A DNA stretch of 64,000 nt from Isoetes taiwanensis (GCA_021234155.1 JAJEKV010000014.1:4605563-4669562), one strand, 5' to 3'; numbered from the stretch's first letter, positions 32,592 through 45,685 are shown. A program made the numbers and translations. The notes: generated from the letters alone by a model not told the origin.

Positions 32592-34300
32592 ATTTTAACG
32601 TCACGCCACAAGGCAGCGTCCTATCGGACATGTGACACTTTACAACACACCCAGATGGGTCCTGCCCCCACCACTTTACATTGCTGAAGTGGGTCCTTCC
32701 CCCACCAACTTTACATTGCATGGCCACAGAAGGTCGGGCGAATAATAGAGTTGCAAGATTAGTTATGTTGGCGAATGTTTTTTAGACATGAATGTTTTTT
32801 ATAGAAATCTAGGAGAATCATGGCCAATATTATTTTGCCAAGATCTAAATAGTGCAATTTCTGTGGTGAAATTTTATTCACTGGCATCCATATTTAATCA
32901 AGGATACAAACACATTATAACTATAGTTGCATGATGCAATACCACAACTTAACGTTTGCAAATGAGAACGTGGCTTATCCTAGATAAAACGAATCTATTA
33001 AAAGGGAGGTCTGTACAAAAATGCTCTCCAGTGCATCCTTAGAAGTATTTGAAACACAATAGCTACAAAAAATAACTCTTAAAATTATCATACGTACCTG
33101 GATGGATATGGGGAATGAATTAGGTTATGAAGAAAGCATGGAATATTATGATTCCATAAGAAATCTTTGAGAAGGAGGGTAGAGGATAAGGCGAATCCAT
33201 AGTTATGACGCTTAATGGATGTGGCGAATTTTCAAGTGGAGTGAGATTTGTTTATAGAAAAGTTGGCTAATTTTATTTTTTTCATCTATAACGGGCCCTA
33301 CTAAACCATAGCATCAAAATTTCTCGATAGCCTTAAAAAATAGCCTTATGAGAACTTTCATCCTTAAGGGCTACCCTGCTTCGTCATTACATGCTCTCTC
33401 GAGCTTCTTGCCACTTCCTTTTTCTAGAAATTCTGTGCTATTTCTTTCTCTAGGATCCTGAGGACTTTCTCTCTCTAGGATTGTATTTAATTTGAGCCAA
33501 ATATCACATATTAGTCTGCTTCAAAGTGCTCTTCAGCTAAGCTTTTAGACTCTCTGGGTTCTTGATCCATCCCAACCTCATCAAGAATGAAACCTCCCAC
33601 CCACAGGGTTAAACCCGCCAACCCCGACATGCCAAACCACTGAGGGTGGGTATAAGGGATACATCCAATCTCACATCCCCTTTCCATCCCCCCCATCCCC
33701 CCCAACCCCCTCCCTGATGGACACAACATCCTCAATGCCCTTCCCAAGCCCCATGTATATGCCCATAGAATCCCAAACACTCTAGGTCACGTCCAATATG
33801 GCAGGTAAACTTCTGCTAAAGGAGATCATAGAATGCATTCCCCTGTGTAGAATGCTCACACTGATAAGATTAATAGACCTTCACTAAGAAAAGCAGCAAG
33901 GATGGCATGCCTCACCGAGCAAATATAATTATCAGCATATGCATTAACTGCTGGCCAATCAAATAGACATTCAGATGCATTTCTGGCATCGACTTATGCA
34001 TGCAGTAGCTTGATGATCGCTTACAACTTACACAGTCAGAATGCTGCCAAACTAGATAAAGAATTCCTGGACTTTGGGTACACTTAACCACAACATTGAG
34101 GAGACTGGACACCATGATCTAAGCTCAGAAACATTTTGAATAAGAATTTAGGGAGAACATAACACAATTCGTAGGAGATTCTGGAGATATCCACTAGTAT
34201 CCAGCAACCTTTGCAGGATGAAATGCATGCTTTGAAGAAGGCAAATCCTTCCTGAGATACTAACATAGCCTCCAAGCTTTGGAGACTAGAATAATGTTCC
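32592..34300. other. Intergenic DNA, no gene seen
   Basis: Near 32640-32725 a GTGGGTCC-(C/T)-(T/G)CCCCCACCA-CTTTACATTGC phrase is repeated. Around 33660-33720 there is a C-rich run. The minus frame at 33511-33780 is Gly/Met-rich because of that C-rich stretch and has no motif. Confidence 0.35.
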
Positions 34301-34309
34301 TTTTGTCAG

Positions 34310-34962
34310 GAACATGACATTCGAGAGCTAGAAAAGACAGTGGTTTTGCAGGGCAATGGGATACATGCTGAGACTGATGAGCAAGTACGTCATTGCATGC
34401 AGGAATTACAAAAGTACGCAATAAAGCATCAAGAGCACACAACAGAGCATCATTATTTAATCTCTCAACTACAAACATTGAAGGCAATTTGTAACGACCC
34501 ATGGGAGATAGCTCGAGTAGATCTGGGTGTCGCATTCCTGAGACACCGGCATAAATGGTTAGAACTGACTATTCATAAATGTCTGGACGATTTTGTCCAG
34601 CTGGTTAAGGGCATATCGGTTAGGAACTTTACATTTGGTATTAGAGCAGCGCTCGAGTTCGAGTCTCCATGGGGGCAAGTATGATTCGGAATATCGTTGG
34701 ACAGTAGGTCATGACTTGGTCTTGGACACCACGGGATGGTGTGGTCTATGATTTATGATGCTCTAGGATGAGCATAGTTCTTGTGGGAGAGATTGTAACG
34801 GACCCATGGGAGACCGCTCGAGTAGGGGTGTCGCATCTAGATAGTTTTGCCCAATCAGTTAAGGGCATGTCGGTTAGGAATGTTACACAATTGTAGATAC
34901 TACAGCTATTGCCCATGTTGAGAAAACTCGACTCGACAATCCTTGCATGACAACCAACCGTT
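34310..34962 (+). pseudogene. Coiled-coil exon interrupted by a TRIM element
   Basis: After an acceptor-like TTTTGTCAG at 34301-34309, the frame reads EHDIRELEKTVVLQGNGIHA, then a helical stretch with QVRHCMQELQKYAIKHQEHT and LISQLQTLKA up to the TRIM. Leaving out the inserted TRIM and one copy of its 5-bp duplication keeps the same frame open on the far side for about 23 more codons (from 34893) to a TAG at 34960-34962. That stop could come from CAG. The heptad-like spacing suggests a coiled coil. I do not recognise the protein. Continuity of the frame across the insertion is the best evidence that this was coding before the TRIM landed. Confidence 0.4.
34490..34887 (+). mobile_element. TRIM (miniature LTR retrotransposon) with 5-bp target duplication
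   Basis: Two short LTRs, 34490-34633 and 34794-34887, both start TGTAACG-ACCCATGGGAGA and end GTCGGTTAGGAA(C/T)-TTACA (ATCGG in the first). The second lacks about 48 bp after GTGTCGCAT. Directly after LTR one lies TGGTATTAGAGC (34636-34647), a one-base variant of the plant tRNA-iMet primer-binding site. A purine-rich TTGTGGGAGAGA precedes LTR two. The 398-bp element is flanked by CAATT on both sides (34485-34489 and 34888-34892), the 5-bp duplication expected of LTR-element integration. The internal 160 bp is non-coding, so the element depended on an autonomous partner. Confidence 0.9.
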
Positions 34963-34969
34963 AGCTCAC

Positions 34970-35830
34970 AAAAGCAAGCCAACCAGGTCTTAGCTTAGAC
35001 AAACAATAGCTCCCCAAGCAGCCAGACTGTTAATGCATCAACTCGTCCATCAAAGGGTATTGGATGAGTACTCAGGGAGCAACAGGACCAGAGATGCATG
35101 TGTCATAATGTGGTGGTTCAGGGGTTTCTTGAGGAGGAATGGAAAGATCCGAGGGAGAAGATTTAGAAAATGATCCTCTCCAAGATGAGCTTTCACGTTT
35201 CTGTGCACATTGTCAGGGCATCCCGTCTAGGCATTTCGCGCCATAGCTTGCCAAGAATAGTGAAGTTCACAGTAGTGGATTCACTGATCACAGATGCCAT
35301 TCCCCAGGGAGTGACATCTCTATATATGTGGACTACGACCTCAGCCTGTTACAACAGGAGTCATACTATAGGAAGGTTGCTCGGTGAGAGACATAAGAAA
35401 TACCGAAGGCGTCACTGCTCTAGTTCAGGGTAAGATAAGGATTTTCCGTATGCATACTCAAACTATGGCAAATACTGCACAAAAACGGAACATATGAGTT
35501 ATTTGCTCGTGATGTTGTGGTGTTGTTGATGCTAGTACAACCCCCTCAGGGTGCTATTACTGCTATTTATGATCTTACAACTCTTCGAGGTGCCGCCACT
35601 TCTGCTGCTACATCCAAAATGCCTTGGGGAGTGCCACTCATCATTGCTACTTCTCCCCGGTGAACTCATCATGCTATTGTTGCAACTAGTGAACAAGCGG
35701 AGACGTTGCGAAGCACCTTCAATTTTCTTACACAAAGCAAACATGCACAATAGCTGCATGTGGACAAGAGTGCAAAGACAGTATGAAAAACCCCTCTTTG
35801 TGGACAGGCTGGATCCATATGTCGATCTAT
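34970..35830. other. No clear gene; possible 5' part of the degenerate LINE that follows
   Basis: Open frames on both strands around 35532-35844 lack motifs. The plus strand may include the decayed upstream part of the LINE whose endonuclease follows. Confidence 0.25.
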
Positions 35831-35839
35831 ATGATAACA

Positions 35840-36650
35840 TTTAGCAGCACAACCAGCTAGGACATGTGATGCTTGTTGGAGATTTTAATGTAACACATGT
35901 AGGAGCAACCAATGAGGCTCAACCCTTTGGCCGATGACATGTTGCAGCTCCGAATAGCAAAAGAGTTTTGGAATGCATGTTTGTTGATGGGGTCATCATG
36001 TCATGCGATTTGGAAGAAAAGTGTTTCAGATGTACATCTTTGACGTGCTCATTTGCAATGGTCTTACACAATGACTATCCTCCTCCCTATATACTTGTCA
36101 CAGGAGAATTAGAGGGGCAGATGCAAATTCCATCGATTATATGCTTGTCGCAGAGAAAGACTTGCACCTTGTCAAGTATTTGCAAGTTGGCACAAATAAT
36201 AGGGATGAAGAGGTAGATTCAGATCATTAAACCATCTTTTTGGAGGTAGCCTGGCAGCCTGTGCAGATCCACTACCAAACTAACTTCCACATGCCTTAGC
36301 TTCGCCTAGATTACGACCAGGCAGAGTCTTATGCGGAGCTTCTATCAAAAGAGTTAGGGGGAATTTGGCAGCTTTCCACCTTAGAGCAACAAACTAACTA
36401 GCTGGTCATAATCCTTCTAGGTGCTACAGAACAATTTTTTGAAAGAAGACGCACAAGGAGGTTTTATGTTCATCAAGCTTTCCTCGAAACAAGTAGTTTG
36501 ATGCTCAATGCAAGGAGCTTAAGTATGGTGACTGATCCTACTCTTAGGTTGTAGGTGGTCAAACATAACAAAACTTTCCTCAAGAGCGAAAAGGTACAAA
36601 ATATATGGCAACAAGCATATGCATTCTAGGGGTCATATGGAGTAGACATG
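35840..36650 (+). pseudogene. LINE endonuclease remnant
   Basis: Plus-strand frames read HVMLVGDFNVT (about 35862-35895), matching the GDFN core of the apurinic-type endonuclease of L1-like LINEs. About 240 bases on come DYMLVAEKDLHLVKYLQVGT and a D-S-D-H-x-x-(I/F) block (about 36137-36235), matching the C-terminal I-D-Y-x-L-V...S-D-H-x-P motif. A degraded linker region follows to about 36650. Stops and shifts are frequent. It could belong to the same insertion class as the RT remnant at 24.7-25.9 kb, but no overlap allows a comparison. Confidence 0.65.
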
Positions 36651-36659
36651 ATAGGATGC

Positions 36660-37630
36660 ATGAAATCATCGGCCACGATGTAAAATTCATAATTTCCTTA
36701 TGTTGTGATCAATGACATGCATTCATACCTAGGAATGAGCTTGCAAGTGTTCCTCCAGAGACACCTTCACCAATGACAGTCGAAATAATTAGAACCTTCA
36801 ATCCAAACATTTCTCGCAAATTGGTATCAAATTGCCTCACGTTGGAGAAAATATGAAGTCGAAAACATTATAACAAGTCGTAGTGGTCATATGTATTGTA
36901 CCTCATCACATTTTTCGGGTTTGTAATTTGGTACATTTGTTCATTTGTTAAGAATTTGCACTAAATTGTGAAGTTTGTTGTACTTATGAACAACTGTAAA
37001 GCTTCTGTGATGCCTCCAAAACTGGTCCGGCCCTTGGCTTCTCTGGCACCATTGCTACTTCAGCACCATCCCTATGCATCATAGAGAAAAAGGAAGAGAC
37101 TAGTATCCCTTTTTTTTTGCCATGTAAATTTTGTAATCCCTAGGTGGCATTTGTTATGTCCAGTAATATCGTTGGAGGGCCTCTTCTACACCCCTCTAAT
37201 AAAATCTCAACAGCGCAGCACTCGCAGCTCCACCACTCGTGCGCTGCCTCAATTTTTTCGTGGGCGGAGAGGTCCCCCACAACATGCACCACCGCAATTT
37301 TTTACTAGCATAGAGGCCGAGACCTATAGTACATTATCCACATCAAATGAAATACTATATTATATATATCCAATAAATTTTAAGGATCGTTAAGATATTT
37401 GGCATTCAGTACTTCATTTATTGGGTGCTTAATTGGGAACCAGAATTTAGTATCTGGTGGGTTTTGGTCCACGAGGCCAAATGCTTTGTATTCTTGATGT
37501 CATTGGCTTCATTTGTTGGGTGTTTGATTTGGAACCACAATGTTTTTGGTACTTAATGTTTTTGATAAGAATGTTTTAGGGCATTCTTATCTGTTAGATT
37601 TTGCCTTTGGGTTTTGCGCTGGGGAGCGCC
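36660..37630 (+). other. Promoter region of the beta-glucosidase gene
   Basis: No gene was seen. An AT-rich TATATTATATATATCC run at about 37357-37372 lies 260 bp before the start codon and could serve as the core promoter. The frame at 37151-37393 has low complexity and no motif. Confidence 0.35.
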
Positions 37631-40600
37631 ATGGCCAAATTCCTTTGTATTCTTGCTCTCATATCCTGCGTCCAAATCCATTGGCGGACTTGCACCGCAG
37701 AGCCAGAAAATGATTTCTACTGTGGACTCGCCGGTGCGGATCTTCGCCGCAGCAGTTTTCCTTCAAACTTCATCTTTGGAGTTACGACTTCTAATTATCA
37801 GGTCTGCTTTCTCGGTTTTCCGCTAGTGGATTATTTCTTTTTGCCTTATGATTTAGCTCTTTACAAACTGTCATGCATAATAACAAAGCATTATACAGTA
37901 AAATCTGTAACTTCGTGCACATTATACCCGACATGTTGCAATGTAATCACCGTGTTTGATGTGATCAAGCAGTAAGTAATTTTTATGTTGGTATGAAGTC
38001 CATACTATGAGTATTTGATTAAGCATGAGAAATTAAGTACTATTGATGCTGATCAAGCATGAGAAATTAAGTAATATTAATGCTGGGATGAAGATCATAC
38101 TGTGACATATCTAACTTCTATGCCTAGTATATCACAGTATGAAGGCGCTATAAACGAGGGGGGTAAAGGGCCAAGTAATTTTGACAGCTTTGCACATGTT
38201 CCAGGTTTTCTGTTTTTTTTCTTCTACTTCTATGAGTTCCAGTGCATAGGTCTTTTTCCTTTATTAATTGGCTCCTGTAAGGTCCAGTCGTTTAATTTAT
38301 CTACCTTAAAGCACAGGAAATATCATTGATGGAAGCAACGCAGATGTTGCAGAAGACCATTATCACCGTTATAAGGTAAGCAACAGGTTTCACCTTTTTA
38401 AAATTTGTGAAAATATTAATTACTTCATTCTTATTTGTCTAATTCGTTCTGTGTATGCAGGAAGATATACAGCTGATGAAGGACCTGGGTGTGGATGCTT
38501 CCAGATTTTCTATTTCATGGAGCCGGATTTTCCCAGGTAATCCTTTAATGTGAAGAATGTCACCTTTTCTAACTGTAGATAAACAAATATGGACATATAT
38601 TGACATCATATTTTTTAAATACCTATTTGCCCAATGCCTTTAACATCCTTCCAGATCAAATAGATTGCGAAATTCGACTTTACATGAGGAAATAAACAAG
38701 CCGAACAATTTAACATACTAACTACGAAAGCTACAAATAAGTATTACAAAGCACAAGCAACAAAAAGGATGCAAGTCATCGTTACAATTTCTATACATAC
38801 CAAAACATAAACAAAAATGATTCATTTATATAAATATTAATGCCAGCACTGTTTAGGGCGGCTTTTCTATGAAGGCTGAACCTGAAATTTTGTGAAGGTT
38901 GTGATGTTTACCTCGAAACTAGATTTGCGTCGTTCTATAGATCTCAAGCCGCATCCTCCTTTCTTGTTATACAGTACAAGAAAATATAGAGAAAGCTCGA
39001 GCCCAGATTTGTGAAATCCCCGTAGATCTCAAACCTTATCCTTTGTTTTTCTTATGTAGTAAACAATCAAACCTACGTCAAGGCAAGTAGGAGTGCGTTC
39101 CTGCAAGATCTTTAAACCATTCTTGCTTAGAATGACAACTGGCCTCACAAAACCTGTAGTACCAGGTTAAGAATTGCCTTGACATAGTAGAATGGCATGG
39201 GGTCAGCCATTCTTGCTGCCCCCATGACATGCAGAATCAGATCGCCATGTCGTGGGGGTAGCAAAAATGGGTGACCCCATGCCATTCTACTAACAAGAAG
39301 ACAAAAAGGAAGCTACAAGAAGACAACAAGCTCTACCAGGAAGAGAAAAGAAGGCTTGGAACCTTCAATTCTTCAATTCTAGGTCTCAAGCTTGGGTATG
39401 GGTACCTCTAGGTTAGACATTCGTGGGAACGTTGGACGTTTGCATCCGGCCCGTCAAAAAACGATCCCCATGAGAAAGAAACCTTTTAGACCAACGTCAG
39501 GCAGCCTCCTTGACTATTTATTTAAGCATAACAAGTAGGATTATGCATTCGTGGGAACATCGGACGTTTTCAACCTTCTTAACAAGTAGGATATATAGAT
39601 TTTGTGTCTCAACAATCCTAAAGATCTTTGAGATACATTGCGAAAAAATCCTTAAAAAGTGAACATCATTATACAATAATAAAAAATATCTTTAACATTG
39701 TTTGAACATGTGACTTCATCCTCTTTTCCACAGTTATTTTTCTTCCTCTTGGTTTGAATGCACAAGAGGTGGCTATTAAGCCAGCTCAAGTTGATTGAGA
39801 GTATACTTGGTTTTGCTACTCTACTAAGTTCCATCTGGTCTCAGGGGCAAGATAGAGAGGCAATGCTGCTCTCCCAGACAAATTGATAACACTTGATGGT
39901 CAAATGTAAATGGGTGTTCAAAACGCTCTCCTTCATTTTCTTGTTCTTGAAAAGTTTGTCTTCGTTATTATGTGGATGAGATAGTGCTTTTTCCTAGGAG
40001 CCAAAAATAGATGCAAAGGGAGCTACATGCATTTCCAGCTTTAGCAAACTAGTGATATTTAGAACTTCAAAAAATGCCCAATTTTACATTAGATACGAAG
40101 AGGCGAAATTGATGGAATGGAGATGCAATTATAGGATGATAAGAGTGTAATTGCAAGCCAACATGCAACCATCTTGTAGGCCTCACTTGTCTTTAAAGCT
40201 TTCTTGCGTCTCTGTTTCAATTATGAATGCGAGTCTACATCTCTTTTCATCAGATTTGATTTGAACATTTTGTTAGATTCATTGACCACCCTTTTGGGTG
40301 AGTCAAATTATGAGTCCCTTCTCGTCATGGCAACTTTTGGGCTTCGCACGACATTACAAGTTTATTCTATTTTCCCTTTTTAATTCCCACTATCTTATGA
40401 TTATCATCCACAATGCTTGGGCCAGTGTTCCTAGCATATTATACCCTTTATAGTTGACATGATGCCCAGTCAGATACTCACTTCATCATTCAGCGGTTGT
40501 TTCTAGTATTTTCTTGTGCTTGAGAGTTTTTCATCATATGTGTTTCATCCTCTATCTATTGTGAATTGCATAACCTGCATATCTTATTTTGTCTTTCAAC

Positions 40601-42609
40601 TATTCTCCATATGTCCTTAATTCTGAGATTGTGATTGCCTATTCTTATTACGACTAATGTGTTTTATGCGAGACTTGCTGATATTTTCCTTTGGCTAGTC
40701 AGTTTAACTTGTGAATAATCCCATAAATTGCTCGAGCAATATGATAACTTATCTTTATTTTCTACTTATATATTTTCTTCTCTTCATTTTTTGGCAGGGG
40801 TTGAACATGTTATAAACAAAGAGGGTATAGCTCATTACAACGATGTGATTGATATCTTGTTAGAAAATGGTAATGCTAAAACTTTTCTATCAATCTTATG
40901 GTGTTGTATATGATACCACATCTCATTCTACTAGGCATTAAACCTGTGGTGACGTTGAACCATCTTGATATTCCACAAGCACTTGAAAAAGCTTATGGAG
41001 GGTGGCTAAGCACTCAAATTATGTAAGTTTAATTGCTTTACTATATTGGTTGAATTGGATACATATACTAAATGAGACAGTGGTGTGTAGTGAGGATTTC
41101 GCTATTTATGCAAATACATGCTTTAAGGCATTTGGAGATCGAGTGAAAGTGTGGATAACTATAAATGAACCGCACGAATCTGTGAATGGTGCATATAATG
41201 TTGGACTTTTACCACCTCAAAGATGCTCTAAGGATGTTGGAAACTGTACTTTGGGGGACTCTAGCATTGAACCATATATAGTTGGACATCATTATTTGCT
41301 AGCCCATGCGGCAGCTGCCAACCTTTATAGAAAGTATTATAAGGTATTGTGTAGTTATCATATAATATATGTGACTTTGAAGGAAGCATTATGTGATATT
41401 ATGTCTTATTAATTATAACATTTATGTAGACAATAGTTTATTAACATATTTTTTTTACAGTCTAAACAACATGGCTATGTAGGTATTAGTTTGGACTCTA
41501 GATGGTTTGAACCAATCACATCGAAAATTCAAGATGAAGTTGCGGCTCAAAGAGCCCTCGAGTTTGAACTTGGCTGGTAAACTTTTCTTCTTAAAGACAT
41601 GGCATACGATTTTCAAGAGAAGACTAGCATCATATTCTTGTCTGATAGGTTTCTAGATCCACTTTATTATGGACATTACCCCCATAAAATGCGTTCTGAA
41701 GTTGGCAATCGTTTGCCAAAATTTACCAAGGAAGAGTCACTTGCAATAAAAGGATCATTAGATTTTCTTGGTCTCAATTATTATAGTGCAGTGTATGCTA
41801 CAGACATGAATAATAAGGACTCTGATCCATCTAAGGATATAAGACCCGTTGCTTATTATAAGGATACAAAATTTCAACTAACAGGTATTATCTTCTGATC
41901 TATTCTCTAGAAATCGTCTTTTATACTTGAACTACACATGTTTTCTTTTTACTTAACATCATGATGACATGTGTAGCTCAAAGGAATGGAGAAAAAATAG
42001 GGCCAGAGGTTAGATACTAACTTCTTTTAGTATATGCGATATAGAATAATTATGCTTCTTTTGCAGATAGATGAGGTGTATGTAGCCCCATGGGGAATAA
42101 AGAAGCTTCTAGAACATATCAAGTTAAGATATAACAATCCAATTGTTATGATAACGGAAAATGGTGGTCTTCTTAACGAGCTAAATGCATTTGATATCTT
42201 TACATTAATTTGATACATTGCATAACAATATCTTTGCTTGCTGTAGGAGTCGGAGATGGAGATATGCAATTTACACAAGAAGTAATGTATGATGTGGAGA
42301 GAATAGATTACCTTAATGGACATCTTTCTTGTTTGCTTGTTGCAATAAGGTCAGTTAAATATAGCTCTAACTAGTACTCTATATGTCATACTTAAAATGC
42401 TAATATTACTTTCCATGTTCTTTAGGAATGGATCGAATGTAGCTGGGTATTTTACTTGGTCTCTTCTTGACAATTGGGAATGGATAAAAGGATTTTCAAT
42501 CAAATATGGCCTTTATCATGTTGATCGAAACACTCTACAGAGATATCCCAAGCAATCCGCTTATTGGTTCAAAACCTTTCTAGAAAGAGAATCACATAAG
42601 TGGCAATAA
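37631..42609 (+). CDS. Glycoside hydrolase family 1 beta-glucosidase, 13 exons
   Basis: Exons: 37631-37801, 38138-38204, 38317-38375, 38461-38536, 40798-40869, 40935-41022, 41091-41343, 41461-41576, 41649-41884, 41977-42008, 42067-42163, 42247-42349, 42426-42609. All junctions are GT-AG and in phase; the total is 1554 nt, or 517 residues. Internal exon sizes of 67, 59, 76, 88, 116 and 32 are those conserved in plant GH1 genes. Residues 1-23 form a signal peptide. Catalytic acid/base: ITINEP (exon 7). Nucleophile: IVMITENG (exon 11). Sugar and aglycone pocket: [18 protein letters not shown] (exon 13). The usual TLFHWDLPQ block reads TLNHLDIPQ, with Trp replaced by Leu and Phe by Asn, an unusual change next to the glycone site. 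The likely role is hydrolysis of beta-glucosides in the apoplast or vacuole; the substrate cannot be told from sequence. Intron 4 is 2.26 kb and carries a hairpin element. Confidence 0.95.
39187..39290. repeat. Near-perfect hairpin of about 45-bp arms inside beta-glucosidase intron 4
   Basis: The left arm from 39187 (GTAGAATGGCATGGGGTCA...) and the right arm ending 39290 (...TGACCCCATGCCATTCTAC) pair over roughly 45 bp with a few mismatches around a 12-base loop. Size and pairing resemble a small MITE or a microRNA-like precursor. Transcription of the host gene would place it in pre-mRNA. Confidence 0.75.
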
Positions 42610-44215
42610 ATACGGAGGGCCAAGGGATTGACATAAGTTGTGTAAAATAGACTGGCAGAGAACTATGAGGTTTGTGTGTATTGTTTAATTGCATGAAACT
42701 GGATTGAGATGACACGCAACAATGATCATATCCAGAATTACTTGATGTTGCAATTGTTACTGGAATCAGTCATATTCTCTCAATTTTTCTTAATAACCTT
42801 TTTCCCAAAGCTGATGGAGGTGGTGGCTTTACAACAAAAACTAGCAGTACATATACCCGTTTGATACCATCAATTATAGAAAGACTCATCCATATCTTTG
42901 AAAAGTTAATGTCTCCTCCTAGTTCTAAAACACCTATAGAGTATGGAGATGGTTTGTCTTATTTTTACTGCTCCAAATTTTTTTGGAAAGTGTCCGTTTT
43001 TCTAATTCATTTTTCATTTTGAGCATAACATCATAAGGACACTTCGAGATCGCAATGCGTTGATATTTGAGCTGTCAAATGCAAACCTAAGCTTTTATAA
43101 AGGATGAGAATAACATGTTCGACAGTTAGCAACAATCAACAATAAGGATTCGGATTTGGCTTTGATGTGATTCATCTTGCATGGGCGTTAAGTTAAATAT
43201 CATCAACGGTTAATTAAGTTAAGTTTATTCATCAATTCTCTACCATAACTTTATATTAGTTTAGGAATTCCATAAACACATATATATATAATAATATATA
43301 ATTATGAAAGTAATTAAAGTTCTATATAATCTAATTTATGTGAAAGGTTCAGTTTCAAACATTGGCAATATGGGTACATACGAACCAATAACTCAAAAAG
43401 GACCATTGAATATTCTCACCACTTCAGTTTCCAAAAGGCAACATTTATAGAAATATAAAGTTTCATTTGACAGAAAGACCTTAAAAGTTTTATCAAATTA
43501 TAGATTTAATAATTTCACAAATGTAAGCTAGATGAATGATGTAACATACTCTATATAACAATTTCCCCTCCCTCCCTCCCCCCTTTCCCTTCCCCCCCCC
43601 CTTCTCGGAGGAGGGCAGCTTAATAAGAACTAATATTTAACCTTTGGTAAATGTTTGTAGAAAAAATTTATAAACACTTTTAAGATAAAGACCTTACTTC
43701 TAATTTCAAGTAGATACAATGCAAGAGATTTGAGAGAGGACAATTTAAAAAAATATCTTTTAAGTGGATAATGTCCAAATTATAAATGCTAAATCTATAA
43801 ACAATAATTTGTAGATGAGACCAATATCTTTTTTAAAATAACTTGATCATATCACACAAAGATTTAAATAGTTTTTAAGTTAAGAAAATACAATAAATTT
43901 ACTATTTTTCTTACTACCATAAAGTTATTGTTTTCCTTACTAAATGAATGTCTACCTAATAATAATAATTTGATTTGATACGTTTTAACTTTGATATTCT
44001 TATGTTCATGCTTTCAATTTGTATGAGTCTTTTGCTTGAATTTTAATATGAAATTTGTCGTTTGATGCAGAAACTTTATTTGGAATTCAATGAAGCAACT
44101 TCAGGTCATCTCATGCTCATGCTTTGATTATACTGGTGCATGGTCTTAGTAAAGCCACTCTCTTCTACGTCTACCTTCAAGTTTATCATAAGCTTTCTTC
44201 TCTACTATCTTTCGA
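42610..44215. other. 3' flank of the beta-glucosidase gene, AT-rich intergenic DNA
   Basis: AT-rich, with a C-rich run at about 43565-43610. No motif-bearing frame was seen. Confidence 0.35.
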
Positions 44216-44219
44216 TTGG

Positions 44220-45052
44220 CCATGGAAAACTTACTGAAATTAGAGTGCAAATTGGGTCCCTACCACCAATTCTACCGCAAATCGATTTCGGAAGAGTTGG
44301 AGAAGGAAGGAGCTACTTACTGCTGCATCCAGACTTGAAGAATGGAAGCCTTCGTAATAATGGCTCTAGCCAAGAGGTTATTAGTCTCTAGATAGTTTGT
44401 GCTTCATCTAACCCTTGTATGACTAGATGGATGGATAAATCCTCTTTTATGTACTGCTAAGATGATGATGGATGTTTTATTTATGATTATGTATTCTCTT
44501 TCTGTTCCTCCTGTGTGTTGGGGAGTAAGGGTGGGTAGAGACCTGAAAGCTTCCTAGTAGTGATATGTCTCTAGCTAGAACCCTTGAAACACGGTAAATG
44601 CGGCTTGTGCACCAGAGCCCACCTGGCTGTGCATGCTATGTTGTGATTCAGCACCAGATAACGGGTATAATGGTGAAACGGAGGTGGGATCTTGCCTAGC
44701 GTGGCTACGGGATTCCTATAGCATGCTAGGCTTATTTATGGTATATCGCTTATGTTATCTTGTCTTTGTGTTGTTGTTTATAGGATGATGGATGGACCAC
44801 CCTTCGTGGTGGTATATTTTTTTGTATATGATTACTAGGTGCTAATATATAAGTACGCTTCCACTGTATAGGATTTCCCTAGAGGACATGGAATGAATGA
44901 CACCTACGTGTCCTTCACCCGGACACTTGGACATCCGAAGTGGTCCGAGTTAGAAGGAGGACCTTTCCATGGTGATGCAATCACCACGGATGGAGTATTT
45001 ATACGATGGGAGCATCGTATAGATTTTGGGAGCGTCACACTGGTATCAGAGC
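44220..45052 (+). mobile_element. Truncated LTR and primer-binding site, plus orientation
   Basis: Collinear with the minus-strand reading of the LTRs at 47530-49022 and 56146-57667. Shared blocks include CTTTCTGTTCCTCCTGTGT, GAGCCCACCTGGCTGTG, GATTCAGCACCAGATAACG, ACCACCCTTCGTGGTGGTAT and CGTGTCCTTCACC-GGACACTT. It lacks the 5' part and about 450 bp from the middle. It ends GAGCGTCACA (45039) and is followed at 45041-45052 by TGGTATCAGAGC, the plant tRNA-iMet primer-binding site. It is thus the 5' LTR of a plus-oriented element that includes the reading frames downstream. Confidence 0.85.
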
Positions 45053-45685
45053 ATGATTTTGGTAGACCAAATCATTGCACTGGCCATAGTCTAACCCGTT
45101 AGATTGGTTAGTTGTAGGGGACTTTTAATTTAAGCTAAACTATCCCAATTCCATAGCTAGTATGTGTGGTGGCCTAGTTATGGGAGAGTTAAGCTAGTTA
45201 GGGATTAAGGTGTGAGTCATTAGAATCAAGTATGTTAAGTTTTTGAAGAAAATGAGGTCTCTTGTTTCCACGGGCCATAACTTTTTCTAGGTAACTCGGA
45301 TGGAGGCGATTCTTGCATCAATGAGTCGAGACAATCTATTGACTAAGTCGGCATAAGTAGAAGGTGCCGAAATGACATCAAATGGGCACAAGAGCAAAAG
45401 GGGTGTGATTAGCAAAATTGTGCCTTAAAATTCAAATCTAAACATAACATTTTGCTATCACACCTCCATATATTTTTGCATATAAAAAGTCACGCGTATT
45501 TCTGTTGTGTAAAAAATTTTCATTAAAAAAAAATTAAAAAAAAAAAAAAACTGTTTCGTTTTGGTTCCGTCTGCCGCCTCATCCGTCCGCTATAGCCGCT
45601 GGAGAAAACCTCGCTTCCCATTTGTCCTTGGCCGCTGTCGCTGCCCCCGTACCAACGCCTCACTTCCGTACCTTCTCGTGTGCAA

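Noticed and set aside
32367..32687. Poly-Glu / poly-Ser / poly-Leu frames over the GAA tract
   Set aside because: All three follow automatically from the uninterrupted GAA repeat; there is no flanking coding signal.
33511..33780. 89-codon minus frame, Gly/Met-rich
   Set aside because: It arises from a C-rich low-complexity stretch and has no motif.
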